Source: CBDCWA01 sp046048295
GTDB lineage: Bacteria > Pseudomonadota > Alphaproteobacteria > Rhizobiales > Hyphomicrobiaceae
Length of the DNA: 13,437 bases
Assembly (NCBI GenBank): GCA_046048295.1
Contig: JBJOGJ010000096.1
Span: 1 to 13,437 of the forward strand
Reading direction: 5' to 3'
In this document: positions 7,600-13,437 of the stretch, piece by piece
How positions within the stretch are numbered: the stretch's first letter is position 1
How the letters are laid out: every line of letters starts with the position of its first letter
Translations under genes and position numbers: made by a program
Notes under the pieces: model-generated
Database searches by the model: none
What the model was told of the DNA's origin: nothing
The model's input: the letters and a program-made list of their open reading frames with translations, nothing else

Positions 7600-7935
7600 T
7601 CAGTGTGCCTGCAGGAAAAGTGCGTGATACTTGCCGTCGCTGCGCTTGCGGAACAGTTCGCGCACTTGCGGATGGCGCAACGGCGCGCCGCTGCGATCGG
7701 CAATCAGGTTCTGCTCCGAGACATAAGCGATGTATTCGGTCTCATCGTTCTCGGCGAGCACGTGATAGAACGGCTGGTCCTTCCGTGGGCGTACGTCCTC
7801 TGGAATGGACAGCCACCACTCCTCGGTGTTGTCGAAGACGGGATCGATGTCGAAGACGATACCGCGGAACCCGTAGATCCGGTGGCGCACGACGTGCCCT
7901 ACGCCGAACTTAGCCTTCCTGAGCCTTCTGACCAT
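7600..7935 (-). CDS. hspQ: Heat shock protein HspQ (YccV-like hemimethylated-DNA-binding family)
   Basis: The 111-residue product is the HspQ/YccV fold from end to end: KFGVGHVVRHRIYGFRG at residues 9-25, NTEEWW at 36-41, the invariant-looking RPRKDQPFYHVLAEND at about 49-64, and YIAYVSEQNL at about 68-77. In E. coli HspQ is a heat-induced specificity factor for the Lon protease and was also reported to bind hemimethylated DNA upstream of dnaA. Which role holds here is unknown. The ATG at 7933-7935 has a strong ribosome site, GGGGGAG, four bases ahead. The gene faces ialB across a terminator and lies downstream of the acyltransferase on the same strand, with 182 bases between them that contain a possible own promoter. 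Confidence 0.92.
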   Translation of the reverse strand: MVRRLRKAKFGVGHVVRHRIYGFRGIVFDIDPVFDNTEEWWLSIPEDVRPRKDQPFYHVLAENDETEYIAYVSEQNLIADRSGAPLRHPQVRELFRKRSDGKYHALFLQAH

Positions 7936-7978
7936 GATACTCCCCCAGTCCGACGCTCGAACTTCTACCCCAGCTGCG

Positions 7979-8007
7979 ATCCCACCTCAGGGTGCGTCCC
8001 CTGTCAA
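7979..8007 (-). promoter_or_regulatory. Possible hspQ promoter
   Basis: On the minus strand a perfect TTGACA (8002-8007) is followed after 17 bases by TGGGAT (7979-7984), 44 bases upstream of the hspQ start. The -35 is strong and the -10 poor. I cannot tell whether a housekeeping or heat-shock sigma factor would use it. Confidence 0.35.
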
Positions 8008-8087
8008 CGTGCATTCTCACGCCAAGAGATTCCGTTGCCCTGTGGACACGCAAAAGCCCATTCCGAGAACTGATAAGGAAAGAGGAT

Positions 8088-8112
8088 GATCTTCTCCACA
8101 GCGTTGAAGATC
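8088..8112 (-). terminator. Possible terminator after the LpxL-type acyltransferase
   Basis: GATCTTC (8088-8094) and GAAGATC (8106-8112) form a perfect 7-base inverted repeat with an 11-base loop, starting five bases after the acyltransferase stop codon. On the minus strand it is followed by a pyrimidine-rich ATCCTCTTTCCTT rather than a clean T run, so termination is plausible but not strong. A second inverted repeat, CTGTGGA (8040-8046) / TCCACAG (8095-8101), shares the loop and would compete with it. Confidence 0.35.
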
Positions 8113-8117
8113 CACGC

Positions 8118-9026
8118 TCACTCCCAGCGCCTGTTCGACCACATCCACTGTTCGGGCGTTTCCCGGATCCAGGCTTCGAACTGAAGCTGCATGGCCGCCA
8201 TGATGCTGCGGACGTCCGCCGCCTGGTTGTCGGTCCGTGGCACCTTCAGTTCCTTGATTTCTATGCGAAAGCGGCTTTCGGTGCCAACGCGGATGCAACG
8301 GCTGATCCACACCCGCGCACCGACGCGCCGCGCCACCATGGCGCCGATGGCCTGCGTGCGCGCGTCCTTGCCGAAAAAGGGCACCGGGATGCCGCTACGG
8401 TCATAGAGGTCGCATACGAGGCCGAGGTGCCCGCCCCGGCGCACGAAGTCGGTGATGACGCGCGCGGTCTTCTGGTTGTCGCCGTGGTCGCCGTCGACCC
8501 GGCCGCGACCGAACAGTCCGCCCGGGTAAAGATCCTTGCGCTGCTCGCGCAGGTAGTTGTCGACGTAGGGATTGTTCACCGACCGGTAGACGGCAGCCGG
8601 TCTCGAGCCCGCCAGCGTCAATGGCCAAATGGCGAGTTCCCAGTTGCCCATATGCAGGGAGACCCCGATAATCGGCCCGAGCTTGCCCCTGTAGCGTGCG
8701 AACACCCGACCGTTCGCGATCTCGATCCGGCCGGGATCCTTCATCAGCCGGTCGATCTGCATGGTCTCGGCCATGACGCGCCCTAGGTTCTCCCAGTGGG
8801 CATAGGCGATCGCCTCGCGCTCTTCGCTGCTCTTTTCGGGAAAGGCGACCGCCAGGTTGGCAAGCGCACGCTTGTGCCGCTTCGGCGAGACGACAGGGGC
8901 GAGCAGCCGCCAGAGACGCGCCGAAAGCGCCACCGCGACGCGCAGCGGCAGAACCCGAACCAAACCGATGATTGCGCGCAGCAACAGGTACTCGAGCTTG
9001 AATTGGAGGCGAAGGAAAGGGCTCAT
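8118..9026 (-). CDS. Lipid A biosynthesis acyltransferase, LpxL/HtrB family
   Basis: Members of this family add secondary acyl chains to lipid A precursors at the inner membrane. The 302-residue product has the family length, a hydrophobic basic N-terminus (LEYLLLRAIIGLVRVLPL, about residues 11-28) that anchors it in the membrane, and the acyltransferase signature HMGNWE with H125 and E130 as the HX4(D/E) catalytic pair. YRSVNNP at 147-153 and GIPVPFFG at 212-219 match further conserved blocks, and it ends in EQWMWSNRRWE, the usual family C-terminus. Which acyl chain or position it serves cannot be read from sequence. The ATG at 9024-9026 lacks a clear ribosome site; the frame is open further upstream but I see no better ATG, GTG or TTG. 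It lies 105 bases downstream of the ubiH-like gene on the same strand and may be co-transcribed with it. Confidence 0.88.
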   Translation of the reverse strand: MSPFLRLQFKLEYLLLRAIIGLVRVLPLRVAVALSARLWRLLAPVVSPKRHKRALANLAVAFPEKSSEEREAIAYAHWENLGRVMAETMQIDRLMKDPGRIEIANGRVFARYRGKLGPIIGVSLHMGNWELAIWPLTLAGSRPAAVYRSVNNPYVDNYLREQRKDLYPGGLFGRGRVDGDHGDNQKTARVITDFVRRGGHLGLVCDLYDRSGIPVPFFGKDARTQAIGAMVARRVGARVWISRCIRVGTESRFRIEIKELKVPRTDNQAADVRSIMAAMQLQFEAWIRETPEQWMWSNRRWE

Positions 9027-9098
9027 CAGCGGGTCGATGGACTGGCGTGGGTGCGGGAGGAACGAAAAGCGATTGCCGGTTCCAATAGCGAACTAGAC

Positions 9099-9126
9099 CG
9101 CCGCTGTCATTCCTCTGGAATGCGGC
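9099..9126 (-). other. Hairpin between the ubiH-like gene and the acyltransferase
   Basis: CATTCC (9108-9113) and GGAATG (9117-9122) pair around a three-base loop. GCCG / CGGC arms outside them extend the stem after a four-base bulge on one side. No T run follows on the minus strand, so it is unlikely to be a full terminator. It could mark a processing or attenuation point between the two genes. Confidence 0.3.
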
Positions 9127-9131
9127 AACGT

Positions 9132-10346
9132 CTACCGCATGAGGACGGGCAGGGGATCGGGCTCAAGACCGCGCCGCATGATCTCGCGCTTCAGCGGGCC
9201 GACAGCCGCCAGTGTGTGGAGTCCCGCTCCACGCAACAAATGGCCGGGAAGCAGCGTGCTGAGATAACTTCTGTTGAGCGTATCGACGGCAAGGCTCCGG
9301 CGCCAGACGTCGCCGCTCCGGGCCGCGTGATAGGCATCGAGTATGCTTGCCGCCCCAGGGTCGATCCCATCCCGCACCGCGCCGGCCACCAATTCCGCAA
9401 TCGCCGCCGCGTCGGCCAGCCCCATGTTGAGACCCTGCGCCCCGATCGGTGGCAGTAGATGCCCGGCCTCGCCAACCAGCGCGACACGGTTGCGCGCGAG
9501 AACCTGTGCCGACATCGACGAAAGCGGAAACGCTTTGATGCCCCTGCACCCGCTGATGCTGCCGAGCAGGCCGTGGAGCTTGTCCTCGAGCCGCCTCGCA
9601 AATGCCTCGGGTCCTGCGCCGACAAGGTCCGGGGCGACGTCCGGCGTCACCACCCACACGAGGCTTGAATTGTTGCCAGGCAGCGGCACGGTCGTGCAAG
9701 GACCGGCGACATCCTGCAACTCCGTCGAAATGCCCTGGTGTGGCCGGCTGTGCGCGAACCGCGCGACGACGGCACATTGCTCATAGCGAACGTTCTCGAC
9801 CGCAATGCCGGCGGCGCTGCGACATAGCGAGTTGCGCCCGTCCGCGGCGACGACGAGGCTGGCATCGATCGTCTCACCACTGGCAAGTACGACCTCGACC
9901 CCATCGCCGTTCGAAACCACCTGCACAACCGTATCGTCAACCAGTTCGAGGCCGGGCGTAGCCCCTGCGAGACGCCAAAGCTCGTCGCTCAAGATATCGT
10001 TCGGAACATTGTAGCCGAGCAGGTCGAGCCCGATCTCGCGCGCTAGAAACAGCACCTCAGGCGCACGGAACAAGCGCGCGCTCGGATCCGCGAGCCGGAT
10101 GCCGGCAAGTGGAGCCGATAAAGGAGCAAGCGCATCCCACACACCGAGCCGCTTCAATAGCCGGATGCTGCAATTGAATAGTCCAGCCGTGCGCTCATCG
10201 CGTAGGGAGTTATGCGGAGCGATAAGGATCACACTAGGTATAGTTACGCTGGTGCAACCCGCAGCCAGCAGATGCGTAGTCGCGAGCGCTGCTGCGAGAC
10301 CCGCAGGGCCACCGCCGACAACGCATACGGTGAACGTCCTACTCAT
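9132..10346 (-). CDS. UbiH/UbiF/VisC/COQ6-family FAD-dependent hydroxylase
   Basis: This is a flavoprotein monooxygenase of the ubiquinone pathway family, which hydroxylates the quinone ring precursor using FAD, NAD(P)H and O2. The 404-residue product has the dinucleotide-binding GGGPAG at 11-16 after a short beta strand, the DG motif AADGRNS at 167-173, and the FAD ribityl motif region VGEAGHLLPPIGAQGLNMG at 291-309. In the last motif E replaces the D of the textbook GD motif, which is normal in rhizobial relatives. Which ring position it modifies (UbiH-, UbiF- or UbiL-like) cannot be decided here. Residues 30-40 between the first helix and second strand look longer than usual and use codons rare in such DNA (ATA, AGT, GTA). 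The start at 10344-10346 places the GxGxxG where the family has it; its ribosome site is weak. No other ubi genes are in view. Confidence 0.85.
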   Translation of the reverse strand: MSRTFTVCVVGGGPAGLAAALATTHLLAAGCTSVTIPSVILIAPHNSLRDERTAGLFNCSIRLLKRLGVWDALAPLSAPLAGIRLADPSARLFRAPEVLFLAREIGLDLLGYNVPNDILSDELWRLAGATPGLELVDDTVVQVVSNGDGVEVVLASGETIDASLVVAADGRNSLCRSAAGIAVENVRYEQCAVVARFAHSRPHQGISTELQDVAGPCTTVPLPGNNSSLVWVVTPDVAPDLVGAGPEAFARRLEDKLHGLLGSISGCRGIKAFPLSSMSAQVLARNRVALVGEAGHLLPPIGAQGLNMGLADAAAIAELVAGAVRDGIDPGAASILDAYHAARSGDVWRRSLAVDTLNRSYLSTLLPGHLLRGAGLHTLAAVGPLKREIMRRGLEPDPLPVLMR

Positions 10347-10714
10347 GGCGTCGTCCCGGGTGCTCCAATGATCTTCCCGTCATACAGCATCGTGCTGGCA
10401 AAGCATGCACTTATGGCCGCAGGACATTTGTCCCGTATACGCACATATAGTTGGCGACGTGTGACGAATTCGAAGTGTGGCCATATTGCGACCGTGGCAT
10501 ATATAGCACGAGCGCGAATCGATCCACACGCGATTGTCAGTTCGGCGTTTACGCCCCCGTCGTATGTGACTAATCCTTGAGGTGCACTGTGGAGGTCGAA
10601 ATGGCGAATGCCCGCGAGGGCAGGATGCCATGCAAGTCGGCCAAACGTTAAACAAGCTTCTTGTAGCGTGCCTTGTCGCGTTTCAAGTTGCGTAGCGTAT
10701 ACGGAGAGTTAGGG
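10347..10714. promoter_or_regulatory. Lower-GC divergent intergenic region between ubiH-like gene and porin
   Basis: This 368-base gap should hold promoters for both genes. GC is about 53% over 10381-10560 by hand count (96 of 180), clearly below the flanking genes. Inverted repeats seen: GGACA-TT-TGTCC at 10422-10433, and ACAAG-CTT-CTTGT at 10652-10664, which sits 51 bases before the porin ATG. The sequence nearest the porin has loosely repeated TTGTAGCG (10661), TTGTCGCG (10673) and TTGCGTAGCG (10688). I could not assign a convincing sigma-70 promoter. Open frames here, including a cysteine-rich one on the minus strand at 10380-10655, look like chance. Confidence 0.45.
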
Positions 10715-11998
10715 ATGTTCGGGGGAAACCTGAATCTGAGCCGGCTTGCCATGTTGGCTGCGACCGGCATTCTTGCAGGTAGCGTGTCGGCTAACGCAGC
10801 CGACCTGGGCGGCAACTGCTGCGCAGATCTTGAGGAGCGTGTTGCTGAACTCGAGGCGACCACCGCCCGCAAGGGCAACCGCCAAGTTTCGTTGACCGTC
10901 TACGGCCAAGTCAACGAAATGATCATGTTCTGGGACGACGGCACTGAGACGAACGCCTACGTCGGCACCAACGACGACAGCCGCTCGCGCTTCGGCTTCA
11001 AGGGTAATGCCCGCATCAATAGCGACTGGTCGGCCGGGTACACCATTGAAGTCGGCGTTCGCACCGCCCGCTCCGATCGCTGGAGCCAGACTTCATCCGG
11101 CGATACCGTCGCGCTGGACCTCCGCAAGTCCTACTGGTACCTGCAGTCGAAGACCTTCGGTAAAGTCTCCGTTGGCCGCGAGAGCACCGTCGACTCTGGT
11201 ATCTTCGGCATCAACCTCGCTCGCGTAAACGCCCCAGTCTATGACGACTGGCAGGATCGCTTCCGGGTAACAAATCCGGCTGGCGGCTTCATCGGCGGCG
11301 TGAGCTATGACGAGACGAAGGCTCTGTTCACTGCGTCCTCTGGCTTCACGCGCCAGAACATCGTCCGTTACGACTCGCCGACGTTCGCTGGCTTCAAGTT
11401 CTCTGCCAACTGGGGTGAGGACGACTACTGGGCCGTTGCACTCCGGTACGCCGGTGAATTCGGCGGCTTCCGCGTCGCTGCCGGTGCGTCTTACGGCTGG
11501 ACAAACGATGCGAACACCAAAGGTGACGCCGAAGGCTGCACCGAGGTTGGCGGGGCATCCGACTGCGAGAACATCGGTGTTGGCGCCAGCATCATGCACT
11601 CTGCAACAGGCCTGTTCGTTTCCGGTGCCTATGCACAGTTCAAGGACAACAATCGCGTCGTCGCCCCTGGCGTTGCCTCGGACGATACGGACACCAACTG
11701 GCTCGTGATGGCTGGTATCGAGCAGCGTTGGAACTCGCTCGGCAAGACCACGATCTACGGCGCCTACTACGAAGGCGAGAACACCTCAGGTTTCGCCAAC
11801 AATGGCGGAGCTCTCGGCTTTGATTTCGCCAGCCAGCAGATGTGGTCGATCGGTCTCAACCAACAGATCTCTGCTGCTGCGATGGATCTCTACATCGCTT
11901 ACTACAACGCAAGCGCCGATCTGTCGGACGCCGGCGTTACCACCGCTACTGGCGACAGCCTCCAGGCCGTCATCACCGGCGCCAAGATCCGCTTCTGA
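10715..11998 (+). CDS. Outer-membrane porin (alphaproteobacterial, coiled-coil N-terminus)
   Basis: A porin lets small hydrophilic solutes cross the outer membrane. The 427-residue product starts with a signal peptide (core LAMLAATGILAG, cleavage near SANA/AD at 25-29). A short heptad-like stretch DLEERVAELEATTA follows at about 38-51, with two adjacent cysteines at 35-36 just before it. Then comes a chain of amphipathic strands beginning VSLTVYGQVNEMIMFWDD, including SRSRFGFKGNARI and KVSVGRESTV, and ending in the C-terminal phenylalanine (AKIRF) expected for Bam recognition. The length suits a 16-stranded barrel. The ATG at 10715 has GGAG at 10703-10706, eight bases ahead; an upstream TTG at 10673 would put extra charged residues before the signal peptide and is disfavoured. 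Codons shift toward those of highly expressed genes. A strong terminator follows, so it is likely a single-gene transcript. Confidence 0.9.
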   Translation: MFGGNLNLSRLAMLAATGILAGSVSANAADLGGNCCADLEERVAELEATTARKGNRQVSLTVYGQVNEMIMFWDDGTETNAYVGTNDDSRSRFGFKGNARINSDWSAGYTIEVGVRTARSDRWSQTSSGDTVALDLRKSYWYLQSKTFGKVSVGRESTVDSGIFGINLARVNAPVYDDWQDRFRVTNPAGGFIGGVSYDETKALFTASSGFTRQNIVRYDSPTFAGFKFSANWGEDDYWAVALRYAGEFGGFRVAAGASYGWTNDANTKGDAEGCTEVGGASDCENIGVGASIMHSATGLFVSGAYAQFKDNNRVVAPGVASDDTDTNWLVMAGIEQRWNSLGKTTIYGAYYEGENTSGFANNGGALGFDFASQQMWSIGLNQQISAAAMDLYIAYYNASADLSDAGVTTATGDSLQAVITGAKIRF

Positions 11999-12025
11999 TC
12001 TGACGCACATCTAACTCTTCGGATC

Positions 12026-12056
12026 GAGCCGTCCTTCGGGGCGGCTCTTTTCTTTT
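12026..12056 (+). terminator. Intrinsic terminator after the porin
   Basis: GAGCCGTCC (12026-12034) pairs with GGGCGGCTC (12039-12047), nine positions with one wobble, capped by the stable C(TTCG)G tetraloop and followed by TTTTCTTTT. It lies 27 bases after the porin stop. Confidence 0.92.
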
Positions 12057-12187
12057 GCCATCACGCAATCTCAACCTGCGCTCAACTCGCTTCACGCCAT
12101 CGGGAGCAGGACTCACAAACGCTGCGCAGAATGACGAGATCCACCGTAGGACGCGATCAACACGTCCACCAACGAAGGAGATCGATC

Positions 12188-12325
12188 ATGAAAACCCTCT
12201 TTGCAGCTGCAGTACTTTCGCTCTCGATGCTCACCGGGCCGATAGCGGCCAGCGCCGCCAGCTATTCGGATTATCCGGCCTGGGCTGAAAAGACCTTCCA
12301 GGACGCGAGCGACCGCGGCGAGTGA
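12188..12325 (+). CDS. Small exported peptide of unknown function
   Basis: A 45-residue product. The ATG at 12188 has a near-ideal ribosome site, AAGGAG at 12175-12180, with spacing 7. Residues 1-24 are a textbook signal peptide: MK, a hydrophobic core TLFAAAVLSLSMLTG, then an alanine-rich end (IAASAAS). That leaves a mature chain of only about 21-22 residues, beginning SYSDYPAWAEKTF and rich in aromatic and acidic residues. It lies between the porin terminator and a hairpin 31 bases after its own stop, so it is a separate transcript unit; I did not find a clear promoter in the roughly 130 bases ahead of it. I do not recognise a family. Ribosome site, signal peptide and flanking terminators make a real gene likely; function is unknown. 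Confidence 0.7.
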   Translation: MKTLFAAAVLSLSMLTGPIAASAASYSDYPAWAEKTFQDASDRGE

Positions 12326-12356
12326 TTGCAGCACAAGAACCAACTTGTCGAAAATC

Positions 12357-12382
12357 GAGCCCCGGCCTGACGGCCGGGGCTC
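12357..12382. terminator. Bidirectional hairpin between the small exported peptide gene and fixJ-like gene
   Basis: A perfect 11-base GC-rich stem, GAGCCCCGGCC (12357-12367) with GGCCGGGGCTC (12372-12382), has a TGAC loop. On the minus strand it is followed by CGATTTTCG, a usable short T run. On the plus strand the tail TGCTGTG is poor in T. It sits 31 bases from both stop codons, so it probably ends transcripts from both sides. Confidence 0.75.
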
Positions 12383-12413
12383 TGCTGTGACGGAACTTCA
12401 GGATTAGCGCGGT

Positions 12414-13028
12414 TCAGCCGGCGCCGTTGCTGTTACCATTGAGCCTCATGCTCATCTTGACGAGATCGACGAGCGAATCTGCACGCATCTTGCTCAGCAC
12501 CCACGCCCGATAGATCTCGACCGTCCGCGGGCTGATGCCGAGTTGCTGGGCGATGTCCTTGTTGGTCATGCCCTCGACGAGAAGCTGCATCGTCTCCTTC
12601 TGTCGTTGCGTAAGGCTGTCGAAGCGCTCCCTGAGTTCCGCCACCTCGGCCTGTTCCGCGGCAACCTGCTCGTAGGCATCGAGCGCCTTCTCGACAGCGC
12701 CGAGCAGACGCTCGTCGTCGAAAGGCTTCTCGATGAAGTCGAAGGCGCCCGACTTCACAGCCTGCATCGCCATCTCGATGTCGCCGTGACCCGAGATCAG
12801 GATGATCGGCCGCGGGTCGTTGGCCGATTTGAGCGCATCGACAAGCTCAAGACCGTTCATCTCGGGCATGCGCACATCCGAAATGATGCATCCGCCGTCC
12901 GGTCCTGCATCAAGCAGCGACCTGGCACCGTTGTGCTCCAGGACCGCATGCCCCTTGGAATTTAGCAGGGCGCTGACGGCATCGAGGACGGCAGGATCGT
13001 CTTCCACCACGGCAATCTTGGCATTCAT
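12414..13028 (-). CDS. FixJ-type response regulator (receiver plus LuxR-type HTH)
   Basis: A cytoplasmic two-component transcription regulator of 204 residues, the size of FixJ. The receiver domain covers about 1-115 with the acidic pair D10/D11, the phosphorylated aspartate D51 in ISDVRMPEMNG, switch residue S79 (ISGHGD) and K101 in EKPF. A linker helix leads to a LuxR/GerE-type helix-turn-helix at about 138-198, with LTQRQKETMQLLVEGMTN and GISPRTVEIYR as the recognition region. Overall sequence is close to FixJ and also to TodT/StyR-type regulators. FixJ itself responds to oxygen through FixL, but the signal here cannot be named because the sensor's input domain is outside the window. The ATG at 13026-13028 overlaps the kinase stop (ATGA), with a GGGAG about ten bases ahead, so translation is likely coupled. 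A hairpin lies 31 bases downstream. Confidence 0.88.
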   Translation of the reverse strand: MNAKIAVVEDDPAVLDAVSALLNSKGHAVLEHNGARSLLDAGPDGGCIISDVRMPEMNGLELVDALKSANDPRPIILISGHGDIEMAMQAVKSGAFDFIEKPFDDERLLGAVEKALDAYEQVAAEQAEVAELRERFDSLTQRQKETMQLLVEGMTNKDIAQQLGISPRTVEIYRAWVLSKMRADSLVDLVKMSMRLNGNSNGAG

Positions 13029-13437
13029 GATAGCTCACTCCCTTTGACTGGCAGCCGCAGGCGGACTGCGGCTCCCTTCCGAGTTTCGAGTACAGCGAGG
13101 CTACCGCCATGGGCCTCCGCCACTGTTCTCGCGACTGCGAGACCAAGCCCTGTCCCATCGACCTTCGTCGAAAGGAAAGGCGTGGTCGCGACTTCTCCGA
13201 CACCGGTCTGGAAACCAGGACCATCATCGGAAACAGTAATCTCTGCCCGCCCCAGGGGATCGAGCTCGGCTGTGAGCGCGATCTCGCCCCGCTTGGCGTG
13301 GCTGCCGATGGCATCGATGCTGTTGCGCACGAGATTCAGCAGTGCCTGTTGAAGCTGGACGCGGTCGGCGCTGACATCGGGGAACTCGGGGGGAACGCTT
13401 ATGTCGAACGTGATGCCCTTGTTGCGGCAGTCCTCGG
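13025..13437 (-). CDS. Sensor histidine kinase, C-terminal ATPase part (cut by window edge)
   Basis: The minus-strand frame is open from the right edge to the stop at 13025-13027, giving 136 residues of the C-terminal HATPase domain. The ATP-binding boxes are all present: N box LQQALLNLVRNSIDAIG, G1 box DDGPGF, F box TTPFLSTK, and G2 box GTGLGLAVAR. It ends with the usual LRLPV strand. The phospho-accepting histidine and any PAS or membrane sensor domains lie beyond the window, so the signal is unknown. It overlaps the response-regulator start by four bases, fitting a fixL-fixJ-like pair. The box spacing and the partner's type suggest a FixL/NtrB-like kinase; that naming is inference. Confidence 0.88.
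   Translation of the reverse strand, partial: EDCRNKGITFDISVPPEFPDVSADRVQLQQALLNLVRNSIDAIGSHAKRGEIALTAELDPLGRAEITVSDDGPGFQTGVGEVATTPFLSTKVDGTGLGLAVARTVAEAHGGSLAVLETRKGAAVRLRLPVKGSELS

Noticed and set aside
7992..9458. Two plus-strand open frames (264 and 220 codons) opposite the acyltransferase and ubiH-like genes
   Set aside because: Both are shadows of recognised minus-strand genes; Arg/His/Asp-rich composition without conserved motifs.
10380..10655. Cysteine-rich minus-strand open frame (91 codons) resembling a zinc-finger protein
   Set aside because: Third codon positions are not GC-rich as in real genes here, cysteine spacing matches no known finger, and it fills a likely promoter region.
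10673..10714. TTG start for the porin, 14 codons upstream of the chosen ATG
   Set aside because: It places charged residues before the signal peptide and has no ribosome site, while the ATG at 10715 has GGAG eight bases ahead.
12357..12382. The GC-rich stem as a REP-type repeat or attachment site
   Set aside because: It occurs once in the window and its position midway between two converging stop codons is fully explained by termination.
1..13437. tRNA or rRNA genes, CRISPR arrays, insertion sequences, prophage or toxin-antitoxin modules
   Set aside because: Read on both strands without finding cloverleaf-like sequences, regularly spaced repeats, transposase or integrase motifs, or paired small toxin/antitoxin genes.

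Overview
The window is a high-GC stretch of chromosome from an alphaproteobacterium, most likely a member of the Hyphomicrobiales/Rhizobiales. The evidence is the recG / sdhE / mfd neighbourhood, an IalB-like periplasmic protein, a rhizobial-style HspQ, a rhizobial-style UbiH-family hydroxylase (variant motif GEAGH), an alphaproteobacterial porin with a short N-terminal coiled coil, and a FixJ-type response regulator. Twelve coding regions are supported. Two are cut by the window edges: recG at the left and a sensor kinase at the right. I see no tRNA, rRNA, CRISPR array, insertion sequence, integrase or phage gene.

Left part (1-4521): recG points out of the window on the minus strand. It is divergent from a plus-strand pair, sdhE (flavinylation factor for succinate dehydrogenase) and mfd (transcription-repair coupling factor), which overlap by 34 bases. 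RecG and Mfd are related helicases that act on stalled forks and stalled RNA polymerase. Mfd ends tail to tail with a minus-strand peptide-type ABC substrate-binding protein (YejA-like), and the two stop codons share one CTAG. The binding protein has no permease or ATPase genes beside it here.

Middle part (6370-10346): a gap with two leader hairpins precedes an IalB-like exported protein, which is closed by a strong intrinsic terminator. Three minus-strand genes follow: hspQ, a lipid A acyltransferase of the LpxL/HtrB type, and a ubiquinone-pathway FAD hydroxylase. The last two are separated by 105 bases. A possible promoter lies in front of hspQ and a possible terminator lies behind the acyltransferase.

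Right part (10347-13437): a 368-base divergent intergenic region of lower GC leads into a highly typical outer-membrane porin with a UUCG-capped terminator. Next is a tiny, well-expressed-looking exported peptide of 45 residues. A strong hairpin between converging genes follows, then a fixL/fixJ-like two-component pair on the minus strand coupled by an ATGA overlap.

Much of the content concerns the cell envelope (binding protein, IalB, lipid A acylation, porin, small exported peptide) or respiration (SdhE, UbiH). I do not see a new multi-gene system. The items most worth a second look are the 45-residue exported peptide, the structured ialB leader with its second in-frame start, and the IalB-like protein with an added charged helical tail.
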